From assembly GCA_002395775.1 (NCBI GenBank), contig DGUV01000067.1:5560-69559 (forward strand): a stretch of DNA of 64,000 nt, written 5' to 3'. Of this stretch, positions 36,801-44,639 are shown piece by piece. Positions within the stretch are counted from its first letter, which is position 1. Each line of letters opens with the position of its first letter. The position numbers and the translations under genes were made by a program. The stretch comes from Prevotellaceae bacterium UBA4301 (GTDB lineage: Bacteria > Bacteroidota > Bacteroidia > Bacteroidales > Bacteroidaceae). Below the pieces are notes generated by a model, which saw only the letters and a program-made list of their open reading frames with translations, had not been told where the DNA came from and ran no database searches.

Positions 36801-36969
36801 CCTTACATTCCTTCTCGCGCGAGGGCAGTTGCAGGGTGGCGTGGTAGGGCAGTTTGTTGATGGCTATGGTCTGTGGGTTCTCCCAGTCGGGGGGTGCCGG
36901 CTGGGCGTGCCCTGCTGCCGAGGTAAGCATCAGGCAGAGCAACGTGAGCATGGGGCTTAAATGTCGCAT
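33883..36969 (-). CDS. secreted GH2 beta-galactosidase-like enzyme
   Basis: The start at 36969 (MRHLSPMLTLLCLMLTSAAGHAQ) gives 1028 residues and a signal peptide. An ATG at 37014 lies upstream of the promoter and is rejected. The LacZ-like layout is complete: N-terminal jelly roll ('VPGNWQMQNFGKPIYTNYRYPF'), Ig-like domain, TIM barrel with 'ILLWSMGNEAGAGEN' (acid/base Glu475) and 'MREYCHAMGNSMGN' (nucleophile Glu536), then the long C-terminal beta-galactosidase small-chain domain ('EYYGRGPWENYPDRK'). It likely removes beta-galactose from exported glycans in the periplasm or at the surface. It has its own promoter and faces an AraC-family regulator. Confidence 0.9.
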   Translation of the reverse strand: MRHLSPMLTLLCLMLTSAAGHAQPAPPDWENPQTIAINKLPYHATLQLPSREKECKEIISLDGRWLFHWSPCPEERPADFWRTDYDVSQWDSITVPGNWQMQNFGKPIYTNYRYPFRPNPPSVTSEPPHDWYAYDHRNPVGSYVTFINLTREMLRHNLILHFGGFKSAMYVWVNGQRVGYSQNGMSPAEFDVTPYLHAGQNRLAVEVYRWSDGSYLEDVDMWRLSGLFRSVQLWVRPLTHISDYSVTSELSTDQQEATVRAQVELCNTSRKKVRGLTVAFLLDGKETRGDIKTLAAGDTTRVELTCRLQHPRLWSAEKPNLYPLAIELRDRKGNTIEHFDYHLGVRHIEIVGEVLKINGQNVKFRGVNRHDHHPRMGRHVDDATCELDIRLMKQCNINFLRTTVYPHTPLIYELCDRYGLYVMDEASNESHGFGIGNREMGEDPAWRKAHVDRAVSFIMRDRNHPSILLWSMGNEAGAGENVRAMRDTIRSIDPTRLIFYDSDRRYSDIYDDSYLYPEEMRRVAERVSDRPFMMREYCHAMGNSMGNLQEYWDIIYADSSICGAAIWDWADQGLAKPKDGSPLRFSSSLRLQPDEFWAYGGDFGDRPNDGRFLINGIVAPDRTPHPQYYEVQHVYQPIYFVRDQGQKVRLINHDWFTALDEYDYRYELLCDGLPIAEGKLALEGDALTLPPLPNVQGELAATVSAHLRKSTLWAPEGFAVAREQFVLQPSDFADCKGLSSEIAPSFPVKMSQTERDITLTTGHDTVTISRDGALTSWTSDGRELLQAPLEPYFWKAMNDNQTAARFEERTAVWKEAAARRTVGEVQVKREAEGVKLTIPMHLPTEADYILTYTLAPDGRIRVEADYQPTGKASNRPLMPRFGMHMRLPADFRQVEYYGRGPWENYPDRKHSALLGRYKMPLSDFETEYIHPQDNGNRCDVRWLSLSSPTATVRIDGCQPLCVSAWDYGEEDLGPLHPHEVERGRFVNVNVSLNVHGVGGTDTWGKRTLPQYTIDANQPMHFGFVLSRR

Positions 36970-37000
36970 GTTTTGTTTGGCTTTCACGGTTCTCGATAGG

Positions 37001-37009
37001 GCAAAGATA
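37001..37009 (-). promoter_or_regulatory. -7 element of the GH2 operon
   Basis: The minus strand reads TATCTTTGC, 31 nt before the ATG at 36969. The -33 position lacks TTTG, which would fit an activator-dependent promoter. Confidence 0.65.
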
Positions 37010-37136
37010 GGCAAAAATACGTAGGACGGAGCGGAAGGGAGGTGGTTTTTGCTCGATTACCTCGGATAATGACACGGAAAGTCGATATAGTGATGAAAAC
37101 TGCCCCTAAATATTGTGATTATTCATAAATAATACT

Positions 37137-37145
37137 TATCTTTGC
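37137..37145 (+). promoter_or_regulatory. -7 element of the AraC-family gene
   Basis: TATCTTTGC lies 19 nt before the ATG at 37165, with a weak ATTG 21 nt upstream. Confidence 0.65.
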
Positions 37146-37164
37146 CGCTATAGAACCTTCTGCC

Positions 37165-38004
37165 ATGTATTACGATTTCAAGTTACTCAACATAGGGTAT
37201 GCGCGCCACCAGGGCGACTGGAACTTCGAGCACATATGCAGTCCCTTTTCGCGTATCTACTGGGTGACGGAGGGCAAAGGAGAAGTGACCCTCGTCGGAC
37301 AGACCCAAGGACTGCTGCCGGGCGACCTTTGCCTGATACCCTCGTTCACTACTCACAGCGACCACTGCGATGGGCCATTCAGCCACTATTACATGCACTT
37401 TCTGGATGCCTCGAGACAGGTGTACGACCTCTACCACCAAAACCAGTTCCCCCTTGTCATCCCTGCCACTGAGGTCGATGAGCGCATTATCCGCCATCTG
37501 ATGAAACTGGCTCCCGACCTTATGCTGAAGGACTCCGACCCCAAGACGTATGAGACTTCGACGCGCATCCTGCAGGGAGTCAAAGCATTTCAGCAGCGTC
37601 CCGTCGCCAAGCAAATGGAAATCAACGGCTTGCTCCATATCCTGCTGTCCCACTTCTTTGCTCAGGCACAGCCGCGCACGGTGAGCGACAAGCGCATCCA
37701 GCAGGCCCTTTGGACCATCAACAACGACCTGGCGCACGTTCCTTCCCTCGGCCAACTGGCAAGGGAAGCCTGCATGACGAAGGACAGTTTCATACGTCTA
37801 TTCCGTCGTCAAACGAACACCACGCCCACCGACTACATCATTCACCGCCGCATCAACCAGGCTCAGTTGCTTTTTGTATCTGAACGGTGGTCGGTCAAGC
37901 AGGTGGCTGCCAGCGTGGGTTATGACAACACGTCGTACTTCAGCCGCACCTTCCGCCGCATTACGGGCATTAGTCCCATGGAGTTTATTAAGCAGAACCG
38001 GTAG
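37165..38004 (+). CDS. AraC-family transcriptional regulator
   Basis: This 279-residue cytoplasmic protein has an N-terminal cupin-like sensor half ('FSRIYWVTEGKGEVTLVGQTQGLLPGDLCLIPSFTTHSD') and a C-terminal double helix-turn-helix (about 180-279). The latter includes 'LGQLAREACMTKDSFIRLFRRQTNTTPTDYII' and the signature 'VKQVAASVGYDNTSYFSRTFRRITGISPMEFI'. It is divergent from the GH2-metalloprotease operon with 195 bp between start codons, so it most likely senses a sugar and activates that operon. The inducer is unknown. Confidence 0.88.
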   Translation: MYYDFKLLNIGYARHQGDWNFEHICSPFSRIYWVTEGKGEVTLVGQTQGLLPGDLCLIPSFTTHSDHCDGPFSHYYMHFLDASRQVYDLYHQNQFPLVIPATEVDERIIRHLMKLAPDLMLKDSDPKTYETSTRILQGVKAFQQRPVAKQMEINGLLHILLSHFFAQAQPRTVSDKRIQQALWTINNDLAHVPSLGQLAREACMTKDSFIRLFRRQTNTTPTDYIIHRRINQAQLLFVSERWSVKQVAASVGYDNTSYFSRTFRRITGISPMEFIKQNR

Positions 38005-38610
38005 CCTCCCTGTTTCCACAAATACGTCTTCCTGTTCCTTCTTCCCATTCTCTCCGTTCCCTTTGACGGGTCTCCTTATATCTTACGACCAATCTCCTTA
38101 GACTTTCCTGGATAACTCCTTATTCCCATTACGAAAAGACTTAGGTATTATATTTATAAGACGTACATCTTTCGCCTGTAAGACTTAAGTCTTATTGGAT
38201 GCTTTGTAAGTACTTGATTTTCAGTAATTAACTAAGGCTTGTTTTTCTCGTTATTTTTTGCGGTTCTTTTTTTTGTTTGTGCTGCAAAGATAGTATGAAA
38301 GTCCCGTATATCCAAATTCCAGAGGGGAAAAAGTGAAAAAGTTAGAAAAGGGTAATCCCTTTGCGTGTCGGTTTAAAAGGTACGCATACATACGAAAAAG
38401 GGAAACGAAAAAACATTTCCGTTCCCCCAAGTGAAATAATAATTATAAACAATCTAATCCATATATAAATATATGTTCGTGGGCTGAAAAGTCACCACTT
38501 ACACGAATATATTTACGTTCTCTCCTTGCCTATTTCCTGCCATTCTTAGGGCGTTTTGTTTGCCCTGCGCCTTGGGCTTGCCTTGATGGCTTGGAGGGGC
38601 TTATATTGCC
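38005..38610. other. 606-bp non-coding region holding the left end of the mobile element
   Basis: No gene is seen. Host-side sequence runs to the left att repeat (38168-38193). Beyond it is element sequence of low GC with a TTTTTCTCGTTA copy (38242-38253) and no credible ORF before the capsid gene ends at 38611. Confidence 0.7.
38168..38193 (+). repeat. left attachment-site core (26-bp direct repeat)
   Basis: The 26 bp are identical to 44741-44766 and different on both flanks. The core contains the palindrome AAGACTTAAGTCTT. Neighbouring sequence (38133-38200) has about three degenerate units of the same 22-bp period. Confidence 0.8.
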
Positions 38611-39540
38611 TTATCCGTTGCCCTCTGTGGCTTCTTCTTGGAATCTTCCTAATTGTATTAAATCGGGTGCAAGATAGGCAAAGTTAGCATAAAAGTCAAT
38701 GCTTATAACTACCTTACCATTTACCAACTGCGTGACGTTGTCCACTGTGATACTAACGGGACCCCAAAGGCCTAACACGGCCAATTTCAATGGCATATAG
38801 GCTATAAAGGGGCTTTCCATTCTGTTCTCGCAAATGGCTCGCGTGTTCAAGAATTCGCCACCTCTTAAGAGGTCATAGTTAAGCGTGTTTAAATGTTTCT
38901 TTGCCCTTGGGCTTATTACCCATACATTATCAGTCTTATTGTCGTCCCCTGTGCACTGCATACCAATGAGGTCTTCCACGCTTGCAAGTGTTTGGGGGGT
39001 AACGTCTGCAAAAATACCTTTGGGGGTGTCGGTGTCACCACTGAAGGAAGATAACATACTTTCCACGACTTTGGAATACATAGCCCTAACTATTGCGTCG
39101 GTCAGTTGCTGTTCTATTTCGTTATTTCCCATTATCACCTCACGACTGATGGAAATGGACGTTGTTAGCCTCTTGGGGCTTAGTCTCTCCGCGTTTGGGG
39201 GCGTTTGCTGCCCTTGCGCTGCCTTTCCCACTTCTTTCCATTCCACGCCGTCCGCGTCAATGTAGGGGGCGGATAAATCAAACTTCAAATTGTCGTAAGT
39301 GGTTATACCGCTAAGGAAAGAATCTTCTTTGGGTGTCGTATATTTGTCAGTTACCTTTGCCGTGGTTGTTCCGACATTAAAGCCCCCTATCAAATTGCGC
39401 ATTTCAACGTTAAAAGCACCTTGCGTGCTTATGTTCGGGTACTGCGCCCTCACCTCCCTATTATACCTTATTTGGTCGTTGGTTAAGGTTTCCTTTCGTG
39501 CCATTCTCCTGATGGCGTCAAAAATAAAGTTGTTTATCAT
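38611..39540 (-). CDS. HK97-like phage major capsid protein
   Basis: This 309-residue protein reads like the mature part of an HK97-fold capsid. There is an N-terminal region 'MRNLIGGFNVGTTTAKVTDKYTTPKEDSFLSGI', then 'VEWKEVGKAAQGQQTPPNAERLSPKRLTTSISISREVI' (the usual stretch before the spine helix). These are followed by 'AIVRAMYSKVVESMLSS', 'GDTDTPKGIFADV' and 'DNVWVISPRAKKHLNTL'. The long N-terminal delta/scaffold region is absent and no protease gene is near. It would form the capsid shell. It is the last gene of the element, 20 bp after the TerS-like gene. HK97 assignment is by pattern only; a structure prediction would settle it. Confidence 0.7.
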   Translation of the reverse strand: MINNFIFDAIRRMARKETLTNDQIRYNREVRAQYPNISTQGAFNVEMRNLIGGFNVGTTTAKVTDKYTTPKEDSFLSGITTYDNLKFDLSAPYIDADGVEWKEVGKAAQGQQTPPNAERLSPKRLTTSISISREVIMGNNEIEQQLTDAIVRAMYSKVVESMLSSFSGDTDTPKGIFADVTPQTLASVEDLIGMQCTGDDNKTDNVWVISPRAKKHLNTLNYDLLRGGEFLNTRAICENRMESPFIAYMPLKLAVLGLWGPVSITVDNVTQLVNGKVVISIDFYANFAYLAPDLIQLGRFQEEATEGNG

Positions 39541-39560
39541 TCTTATATTATGTTATTTTG

Positions 39561-39920
39561 TTATTTTTCATCTAAGCAAGCCAACCAATCGTCTTCTTCT
39601 TGCTCTACCTCTGGGGCTTTTATCCCCAGTTCGTCAAGTGCTTTGTAAATCATCTTTGAGGCACTTTCTAATGCTTTGAAAAGAGGGTGTAAACCTATTG
39701 TCTTACCTCCGTTAAACGTTGCCTCAAGTCCTTTGGCTTGTATGCTTGCCTGGGCTTGTTCTGCCGTGGTTATCCACGTTGCCAAGTTGCGGAGTTTTAG
39801 CGTTGTGATAACATCTAAGTTCCCTCCGTTGTCTTTGATGTACTTCGCAATCTTCTTTATCTGTTTTTGTGTGTTGGGTGGGTGTTGTTTCACCCACTCA
39901 CCTAATACTATTTTATCCAC
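39561..39920 (-). CDS. phage terminase small subunit, P27-like
   Basis: This 119-residue acidic-tailed protein has helices 'TLKLRNLATWITTAEQAQASIQAKGLEATFNGG' and 'GLHPLFKALESASKMIYKALDELGIKAPEVEQ'. The 'G-x-x-x-x-h-P-x-x-x-x-x-x-x-A ... L-G-I-x-x-P' layout is characteristic of P27-type small terminase subunits, which recognise the packaging site on phage DNA. It sits directly before the capsid gene, as in phage packaging modules. A large terminase subunit is not encoded here, so packaging would depend on another phage's enzyme. Confidence 0.6.
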   Translation of the reverse strand: MDKIVLGEWVKQHPPNTQKQIKKIAKYIKDNGGNLDVITTLKLRNLATWITTAEQAQASIQAKGLEATFNGGKTIGLHPLFKALESASKMIYKALDELGIKAPEVEQEEDDWLACLDEK

Positions 39921-40041
39921 TTTATTACGTTTTTACTTCTTTAGTCTTTGTCCTACCCCCTCAATAGGTTGCCTTTTGCGTGAGGAAGAGGGGCGCGTGG
40001 TGTATTCATTGGTTTTTCAACCTTACCCCACGGGGGGAGGC

Positions 40042-40272
40042 TTAAAAGTACATTACCCCGTCTTCCCTTACCTCTTTGGCTTGCCTCTTTTCCACCTCGC
40101 CACTTGGCTTTAGTGTCTTGATTACCTTTTCCGCTTGCTCTTGCGTGAACCACTCCACGCTATTTAATTGGTCATAGAGTTCTCTTTTGAGTTGGCGTAT
40201 CTCTTTGGTAATTGCAAGGTAGCAAAGAATTATTAGTGCCCCTTGGGCGATGTTCATAAGTTCGTTTATCAT
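40042..40272 (-). CDS. small single-pass membrane protein of the element
   Basis: Starting at 40272 (MINELMNIAQGALIILCYLAITKEI), the ORF is 76 residues with one hydrophobic helix at about 7-22. A charged helical tail follows ('RQLKRELYDQLNSVEWFTQEQAEKVIKTLKPSGEVEKRQAKEVRE'). The upstream in-frame ATG at 40323 adds a polar stretch and is less likely. The function is not recognised; holin-like or inner-membrane anchor roles are only guesses. Confidence 0.5.
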   Translation of the reverse strand: MINELMNIAQGALIILCYLAITKEIRQLKRELYDQLNSVEWFTQEQAEKVIKTLKPSGEVEKRQAKEVREDGVMYF

Positions 40273-40368
40273 TTCCTTTCCGTTTTTATTATGTTTATTA
40301 TCACTACAATGTACATACAACATATAAAGATGTCAAAGGCAGTGTTAACTTCCATATCCATTTCGTGT

Positions 40369-40620
40369 TTACTCTGTTTCATTTTCCCAAATGTCCCACG
40401 TCTCATTGTCTTCTTTCACGTCCATTTCTCCCACGTCCACGCCACTTTCTACGATTAAAGAAAATTGGTTTAGGGCTGTAAAGTTGTGTGTCTCGCTGTG
40501 GGGTGTTACATATACTCCTTTTATCATATCTACGCTGCGATTGAGTATGTCATACTTCTTTGAGGGTGCCGATATAGCAATAAACTTTTCGGACGTTGGT
40601 ACGTTCTTATTTCGTTCCAC
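40369..40620 (-). CDS. small acidic ORF of the element, function unknown
   Basis: This 83-residue ORF (MERNKNVPTSEKFIAISAPSK ...) has an acidic C-terminus ('GEMDVKEDNETWDIWENETE'). It overlaps the 3' part of the primase-like frame by 91 bp in another frame. 'DMIKGVYVTPHSETHNFTALNQFSLIVESGVDVG' reads like ordinary protein. No motif is recognised. Confidence 0.4.
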   Translation of the reverse strand: MERNKNVPTSEKFIAISAPSKKYDILNRSVDMIKGVYVTPHSETHNFTALNQFSLIVESGVDVGEMDVKEDNETWDIWENETE

Positions 40621-41540
40621 GTTGTTGTGAAGTTGCCCACGTTGATACGTTCACTTTCTACTCTTTCCTTGGCCATTAATAGCCTTACGGCAATCTTAGT
40701 TTCTTTTTCCATTTTCATTTGTTTGGTAATAGTATCTTTTATCTTGATTTTCGTTTGTCTTGCCCTCTTGGGTTTCCATCCCTCACCCTTGGGGTTGATG
40801 TTGTTCATCCTACAAAAGTTATAGAGCGTGTTGATGTGTACCTTAACACCCATTTCTTCAAGTTCCGAGAGATTCACTTTCACGCTTTTCGTGACATCAT
40901 ACACTTCACCTATTCTTTGCATATTGATTTCGCCCCTTGCTTTTCCGACCATTGCCTTAGTACTTATGCCATTGGCGCGGCAATACTCTTTGTTTATCTT
41001 GTATTTCGGGACTTTGACGTTGATGGTGTACTTTGCCCCTAATGCGCTTTCCGCTATCTTTACAAGGGTCTTTGCGTCTAACACGTTGTCGCTGTTCTCA
41101 TACAAGTACATCCTGTCTAATACTTCATTGTAAATAAGTTCCTCCTTGGTGGCTGATGGCTTTATCTGCGCGCGTATCTTAGCACGACAGAAAAGGGAAT
41201 GCCTACGGCCTTGTCCATCCTTTATTCTTGTGTTATATACACCTTTCAATTCCGCGTATTCCGTGCATTCGGTGACTGCATAAGGTTGACCCTTGAAATC
41301 CAAATTCTTGGCCGTTATCGGTTCATATATGCGTGCATACTTATTTATGAAATCAATTGGTTTTAAGTTACTTAAGTCGGCATAGAATGTAGAATCTTCT
41401 ACATTAACACCATTTCCTCCGCTTGTATGCGCTTGGTTATGGACTTGTGGCTTGGTGGCTTCTTGTGCCTCTGCTTCTGCTTGGGCTTGGGTTATGTGTC
41501 TCCGTACTTGGTCTAAGGTTATGATGCCCTTTCTACTTCT
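40530..41540 (-). pseudogene. downstream, start-less half of the primase-like replication gene
   Basis: The frame stays open from directly after the TAA at 41541-41543 down to 40530, in the same frame as the upstream ORF. No ATG or GTG occurs for about 80 codons; the first conventional start is TTG at 41303. It reads 'RSRKGIITLDQVRRHITQAQAEAEAQEATKP' (a linker-like segment), then a structured domain 'KPIDFINKYARIYEPITAKN ... IYNEVLDRMYLYENSDNVLDAKTLVKIAESAL' and a C-terminal 'VHINTLYNFCRMNNINPKGEGWKPKRARQ'. This is probably the C-terminal domain of a single protein with the gene at 41541. Alternatives are a separate gene with an unusual start, or readthrough of the stop. Confidence 0.5.
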
Positions 41541-42116
41541 TTACTTGCTGACGCATACGACATACCTCTCTCCGAAATAATGCCCATCGTCCCACGCCCG
41601 TAGGTTGGCGTTGCCTCCGAACTGCTGTGTTATTCCCCTTCCGCAATTGTCCATTGCTTTGGATGGGTCTAAAAGGTTTTGGGGTAGTCCTTGGCTTATT
41701 CTGTCGTAAAGGCTTTGATATAGTTCTTTGTCTGTTATGAAAGAATCAAACACATAAATAAGCCGAAAACGTGCGTGTACTTCTCCCTTGCCGTCCTCTT
41801 TGAGGTTTGTCGGTGTCTTGTAAATGATGGTGGGTTTGTACTTGCAAGCCTCCCAAAAGCGTGGGAGTTTCACGTCTGCCCTAACGTTGTCAAGGTCAAA
41901 GGTTAATAGTTGCGTGCCTATCCAGTTCCTTTCTGTCTTTTCCCTTACCCCAAAGTGTTTTTTGTTATAAACGGCAGTGTAGTTGTGGCCTTGGGTCAAG
42001 AACTGATAAAAGTCCTCTCCCGTTGTTTCCACTTGCTCGTACTGCATACGCCCCCACTCCTCATTAGTGGGTTTGTTGTTGTGTTTTGTTGTACTTATGC
42101 TTGCATATATGTGCAT
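41541..42116 (-). CDS. primase-like replication protein, N-terminal part
   Basis: The start at 42116 (MHIYASISTTKHNNKPTNEEW) is chosen over an upstream TTG at 42236 whose first 40 residues are low complexity. The 191 residues contain 'LLTFDLDNVRADVKLPRFWEA', 'ARFRLIYVFDSFITDKELYQSLYDRI' and 'DPSKAMDNCGRGITQQFGGN'. These are spaced like the metal-binding Asp and nucleotide-binding motifs of archaeo-eukaryotic-type primases found in replication genes of mobile elements. It ends in TAA, after which the same frame stays open for 337 codons. Its likely origin lies just upstream at 42430-42763. The family assignment is moderate; no search was made. Confidence 0.5.
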   Translation of the reverse strand: MHIYASISTTKHNNKPTNEEWGRMQYEQVETTGEDFYQFLTQGHNYTAVYNKKHFGVREKTERNWIGTQLLTFDLDNVRADVKLPRFWEACKYKPTIIYKTPTNLKEDGKGEVHARFRLIYVFDSFITDKELYQSLYDRISQGLPQNLLDPSKAMDNCGRGITQQFGGNANLRAWDDGHYFGERYVVCVSK

Positions 42117-42273
42117 TTGTATTAAATCGTTTATAAATATAATTTTAACTCTCTTGTTGAGGGCGTGGGGGGCTGTGGTTAGCCCCCTCCCTCCGAATAA
42201 ACACGCGAATGAAAAACTGAAAGTGTTGAATGTCAATATTTTAGATGTGTCCGTGCGCGTTTACTCTCTATGT

Positions 42274-42420
42274 TCATATAATGATGATGTGCTCCCTCCA
42301 CCACTTCCGATTTACCTCTATCCGCTGCGCTCGCTGTTCCGCTGTTTCTCGTTGGTAGCGTGCTTTTTGTCCACGGCTTATCTTCTCTTTGTGTGCTTGG
42401 CTTAGGTGTCTTTCTGTCAT
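42274..42420 (-). CDS. 48-aa basic peptide with NUMOD3-like motif
   Basis: Starting at 42420, it reads MTERHLSQAHKEKISRGQKA followed by a basic helical tail ending 'REHIIII'. 'LSQAHKEKISRGQKARY' matches the NUMOD3 DNA-binding motif of homing endonucleases. It may be a small DNA-binding regulator or a fragment of one. It is the first ORF after the iteron-like region. Confidence 0.45.
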   Translation of the reverse strand: MTERHLSQAHKEKISRGQKARYQRETAEQRAQRIEVNRKWWREHIIII

Positions 42421-42897
42421 TACTAAGTTAGTTACTAAAAATAAATAGTAAGTAGTTACTAAAAAGTCACTACGAAAGTAACTTTTTTTTACTTTTTTAA
42501 CTTTGTTTGGAGTCGTTTCCCTTGAAATTCCAACAAAGCAAAAATACAAAAAAAATATGAGAAAACCAAATTTGGGATAGGTGAAAGTGTAAAGAAATTT
42601 CTATTATGTACTCACTTACTTACTCACTCACTTACTTACTCACTTACTCACCTATGTACTTACTTAAGTACTCACTTAATAAGAACTACTTAAATAGGTA
42701 CTCACTTTCTTCGTTACTTCTGTGTACGCTGTGCATAGCGTGGCACTCCTACACCCGTGCCACTTTCTCACTACTTTAAGGTACTAACTAAAAAGGATAA
42801 GGATAATATAAGTTATAAATGTTATTTTTTACATTTACAAGTATATAAAGGGGAAAAAGAAAGAAAAGAATATACTCGCTTTTGTAAAAAAGAGGTG
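42421..42897. other. 477-bp AT-rich region with iteron-like repeats and a dyad; candidate replication origin
   Basis: AGTTACTAAAA occurs twice 24 bp apart (42430-42440, 42454-42464). GTACTCACTT occurs three times at 42608, 42668 and 42698 within a 110-bp tract of ACTT/ACTC tetranucleotides. A dyad gtggcac-10 nt-gtgccac lies at 42740-42763. No ORF is credible here. Confidence 0.5.
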
Positions 42898-42912
42898 TCA
42901 ACCACCTCTTTT
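42886..42912. terminator. bidirectional hairpin at the end of the integrase transcript
   Basis: Arms aaaagaggtg (42888-42897) and cacctctttt (42903-42912) have A/T tracts on both sides. The arms overlap the last codons and stop of the 46-aa ORF. Confidence 0.7.
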
Positions 42913-43038
42913 CCTTTTCTTCCAATACTTCCAAATATCCCGAAAAATGTAATAGACGCAAGCCAAAATTGTAGCAACTAAAAAACCATAGCACATAATG
43001 ACGCCCATTTGACTAAATTCCCAAAGTGCCTCTTTCAT
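42898..43038 (-). CDS. 46-aa single-pass membrane peptide
   Basis: Starting at 43038, it reads MKEALWEFSQMGVIMCYGFL and continues through a hydrophobic helix (about 10-30) to a basic end 'DIWKYWKKRKRGG'. It follows the integrase by 50 bp on the same strand and ends in a terminator hairpin. The function is unknown. Confidence 0.45.
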   Translation of the reverse strand: MKEALWEFSQMGVIMCYGFLVATILACVYYIFRDIWKYWKKRKRGG

Positions 43039-43088
43039 ATCTTTCTTTTTTTGCAAATATACAAATAAATATTGAGAAAAACAAATAA

Positions 43089-44639
43089 TCAAACATCAGC
43101 CATTACACGCCTAAAGGCTTTGTAGTCTTCTTTGGCGTAATTGTTGAAAAGATTCTTTAGTTTCTCCACATCATACCCTTTTTCTAGTAACTTGCTTTCA
43201 TACTTCGCTATCAATCTAAAAAGGTCTTCGCTTGTGTGTGTTTCCGCATATTCAGCGTATGGCCTCCCCATCCACGAAAGAACCTCTTTATACTCTCTTA
43301 TTCTATCTTGCTCCGCTTGCTTCCTCCCTATCCTTATTATTTCCTCCACGTTGGCGAATTCTTGGGGCTGTTCTTGCTCACTCTGTTGGTGCATTGACCT
43401 TAGCAAGTTAGACGTTACCATCTGTGCAGTAAAGTGGCCATAGTTAGTTTCAATGCAGGTCGTTGTGGTATGGCCAGTCATAAACTTTAGGTCGCTAACA
43501 CTTACACCCTCTTTGATTTTAAGTGTTGTAAAGGTGTGGCGTGCGCAATACATTGAAATTATTTCATACAATGGCCGCGTTAGGACGTTGCCCTTTTGGT
43601 CGGTGTAAGTTACCGACCTATCTATGTTTGCACGCTTGGCAAGTTTACGGATGTATGAGTTTATCGTATCGGCAAGGTACTCAATATTCCAATACTTGAA
43701 GCCTTGCCGATACTTCTCTTGCAGTTCACGGACACTTTCCGTTAATGGCGTGTGGGCTGTGACATTCTTCTTGCGTGTGTTGTACACGGCAAACCCGTTA
43801 ACTTCCTCATACTCTTTATTGAAGATGATATGCACGTCTTCGGGTCTGCAACCCACTTCGCAAAGCATTGTGAAAATGTCGCGTGCTTCCTCCTCCTTTT
43901 CATTCTCGCAATGTACACTTGCAAAGGCTATCACTTCGTCTTGGGTCAAGGGCTGACGCTTGCGGTCGTTCTGGTTCTTCTTTACCTCGTCTTCCTGTAC
44001 AAACTTTACTTCTTGAATAGGTGTACGCGCGAATTGTGTACAATACTCGTTAATCACAAGTTTTATGGCCTTGCAAGCTTTGTTAATGGCACTTGGGGAA
44101 CTTCCCTTTTCGCGAAGATGGTTGCGAAATTGGTCAAGTCCCTTGGTTGATAACATACCTTGCCTGTCTTGGTTGGTGGAGACCAACCAATTTGCAAAGC
44201 GAGTCACCGCACTTTTGTAGTTCTTCTTGTTTGCTTCGCTAATGCGTCGTTCGCAATACTTCTCAAAGCCCTTAGTTAACAAGGTCGTTGCCTTGGGATT
44301 GCGTCCTTTGATAAGGTTCTCGTTATTCATTACATCTTTGTTTAATACTTCTTTCAGCGTTGATAATACTTCACTTGCTGTTGGGGTTACGCCCTCTTGT
44401 GCAAAAATACAATTTAAATTTGCGAAACACAAATTCAGTTTGTTAATAAGTGTAAAAATGTCGGTTGCGTTCTCTGCCGTTGCGGTTGGCTGTTGGCGTT
44501 TGCTGTCCCACTCCCACGGACACACTTTTACGTTTGTCGCCACTTTATATTGTTTCCCGTCAGTCCATTTGAGGATGGCGTACAATGGCGTTGCACTCTT
44601 TTTGTTGGGTTCTCGCAGATTGAAATGAAGGCTTCGCAT
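43089..44639 (-). CDS. tyrosine site-specific integrase
   Basis: The start at 44639 (MRSLHFNLREPNKKSATPLYAILKW) is preferred over 44720, because this N-terminus is typical of Bacteroidetes element integrases. That gives 516 residues. An arm-binding and SAM-like domain (to about residue 230) is followed by the catalytic domain: 'LCEVGCRPEDVHIIF' (Arg I), 'NTRKKNVTAHTPL' (Lys), 'MYCARHTFTTLKIKEGV' (box II Arg, with Cys where His is common), 'FMTGHTTTTCIETNYGHF' (His and nucleophile Tyr). A 90-residue C-terminal extension is unusual. It lies next to the right attachment site and should catalyse insertion and excision between the 26-bp repeats. Confidence 0.9.
   Translation of the reverse strand: MRSLHFNLREPNKKSATPLYAILKWTDGKQYKVATNVKVCPWEWDSKRQQPTATAENATDIFTLINKLNLCFANLNCIFAQEGVTPTASEVLSTLKEVLNKDVMNNENLIKGRNPKATTLLTKGFEKYCERRISEANKKNYKSAVTRFANWLVSTNQDRQGMLSTKGLDQFRNHLREKGSSPSAINKACKAIKLVINEYCTQFARTPIQEVKFVQEDEVKKNQNDRKRQPLTQDEVIAFASVHCENEKEEEARDIFTMLCEVGCRPEDVHIIFNKEYEEVNGFAVYNTRKKNVTAHTPLTESVRELQEKYRQGFKYWNIEYLADTINSYIRKLAKRANIDRSVTYTDQKGNVLTRPLYEIISMYCARHTFTTLKIKEGVSVSDLKFMTGHTTTTCIETNYGHFTAQMVTSNLLRSMHQQSEQEQPQEFANVEEIIRIGRKQAEQDRIREYKEVLSWMGRPYAEYAETHTSEDLFRLIAKYESKLLEKGYDVEKLKNLFNNYAKEDYKAFRRVMADV

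Noticed and set aside
473..37000. Classical polysaccharide utilisation locus
   Set aside because: No SusC-like TonB receptor, SusD-like lipoprotein, HTCS or ECF sigma/anti-sigma pair is present despite many glycosidases.
38611..44639. Complete prophage or conjugative element
   Set aside because: No large terminase, portal, tail, lysis, relaxase or mating-pair gene fits in the 6.6 kb.
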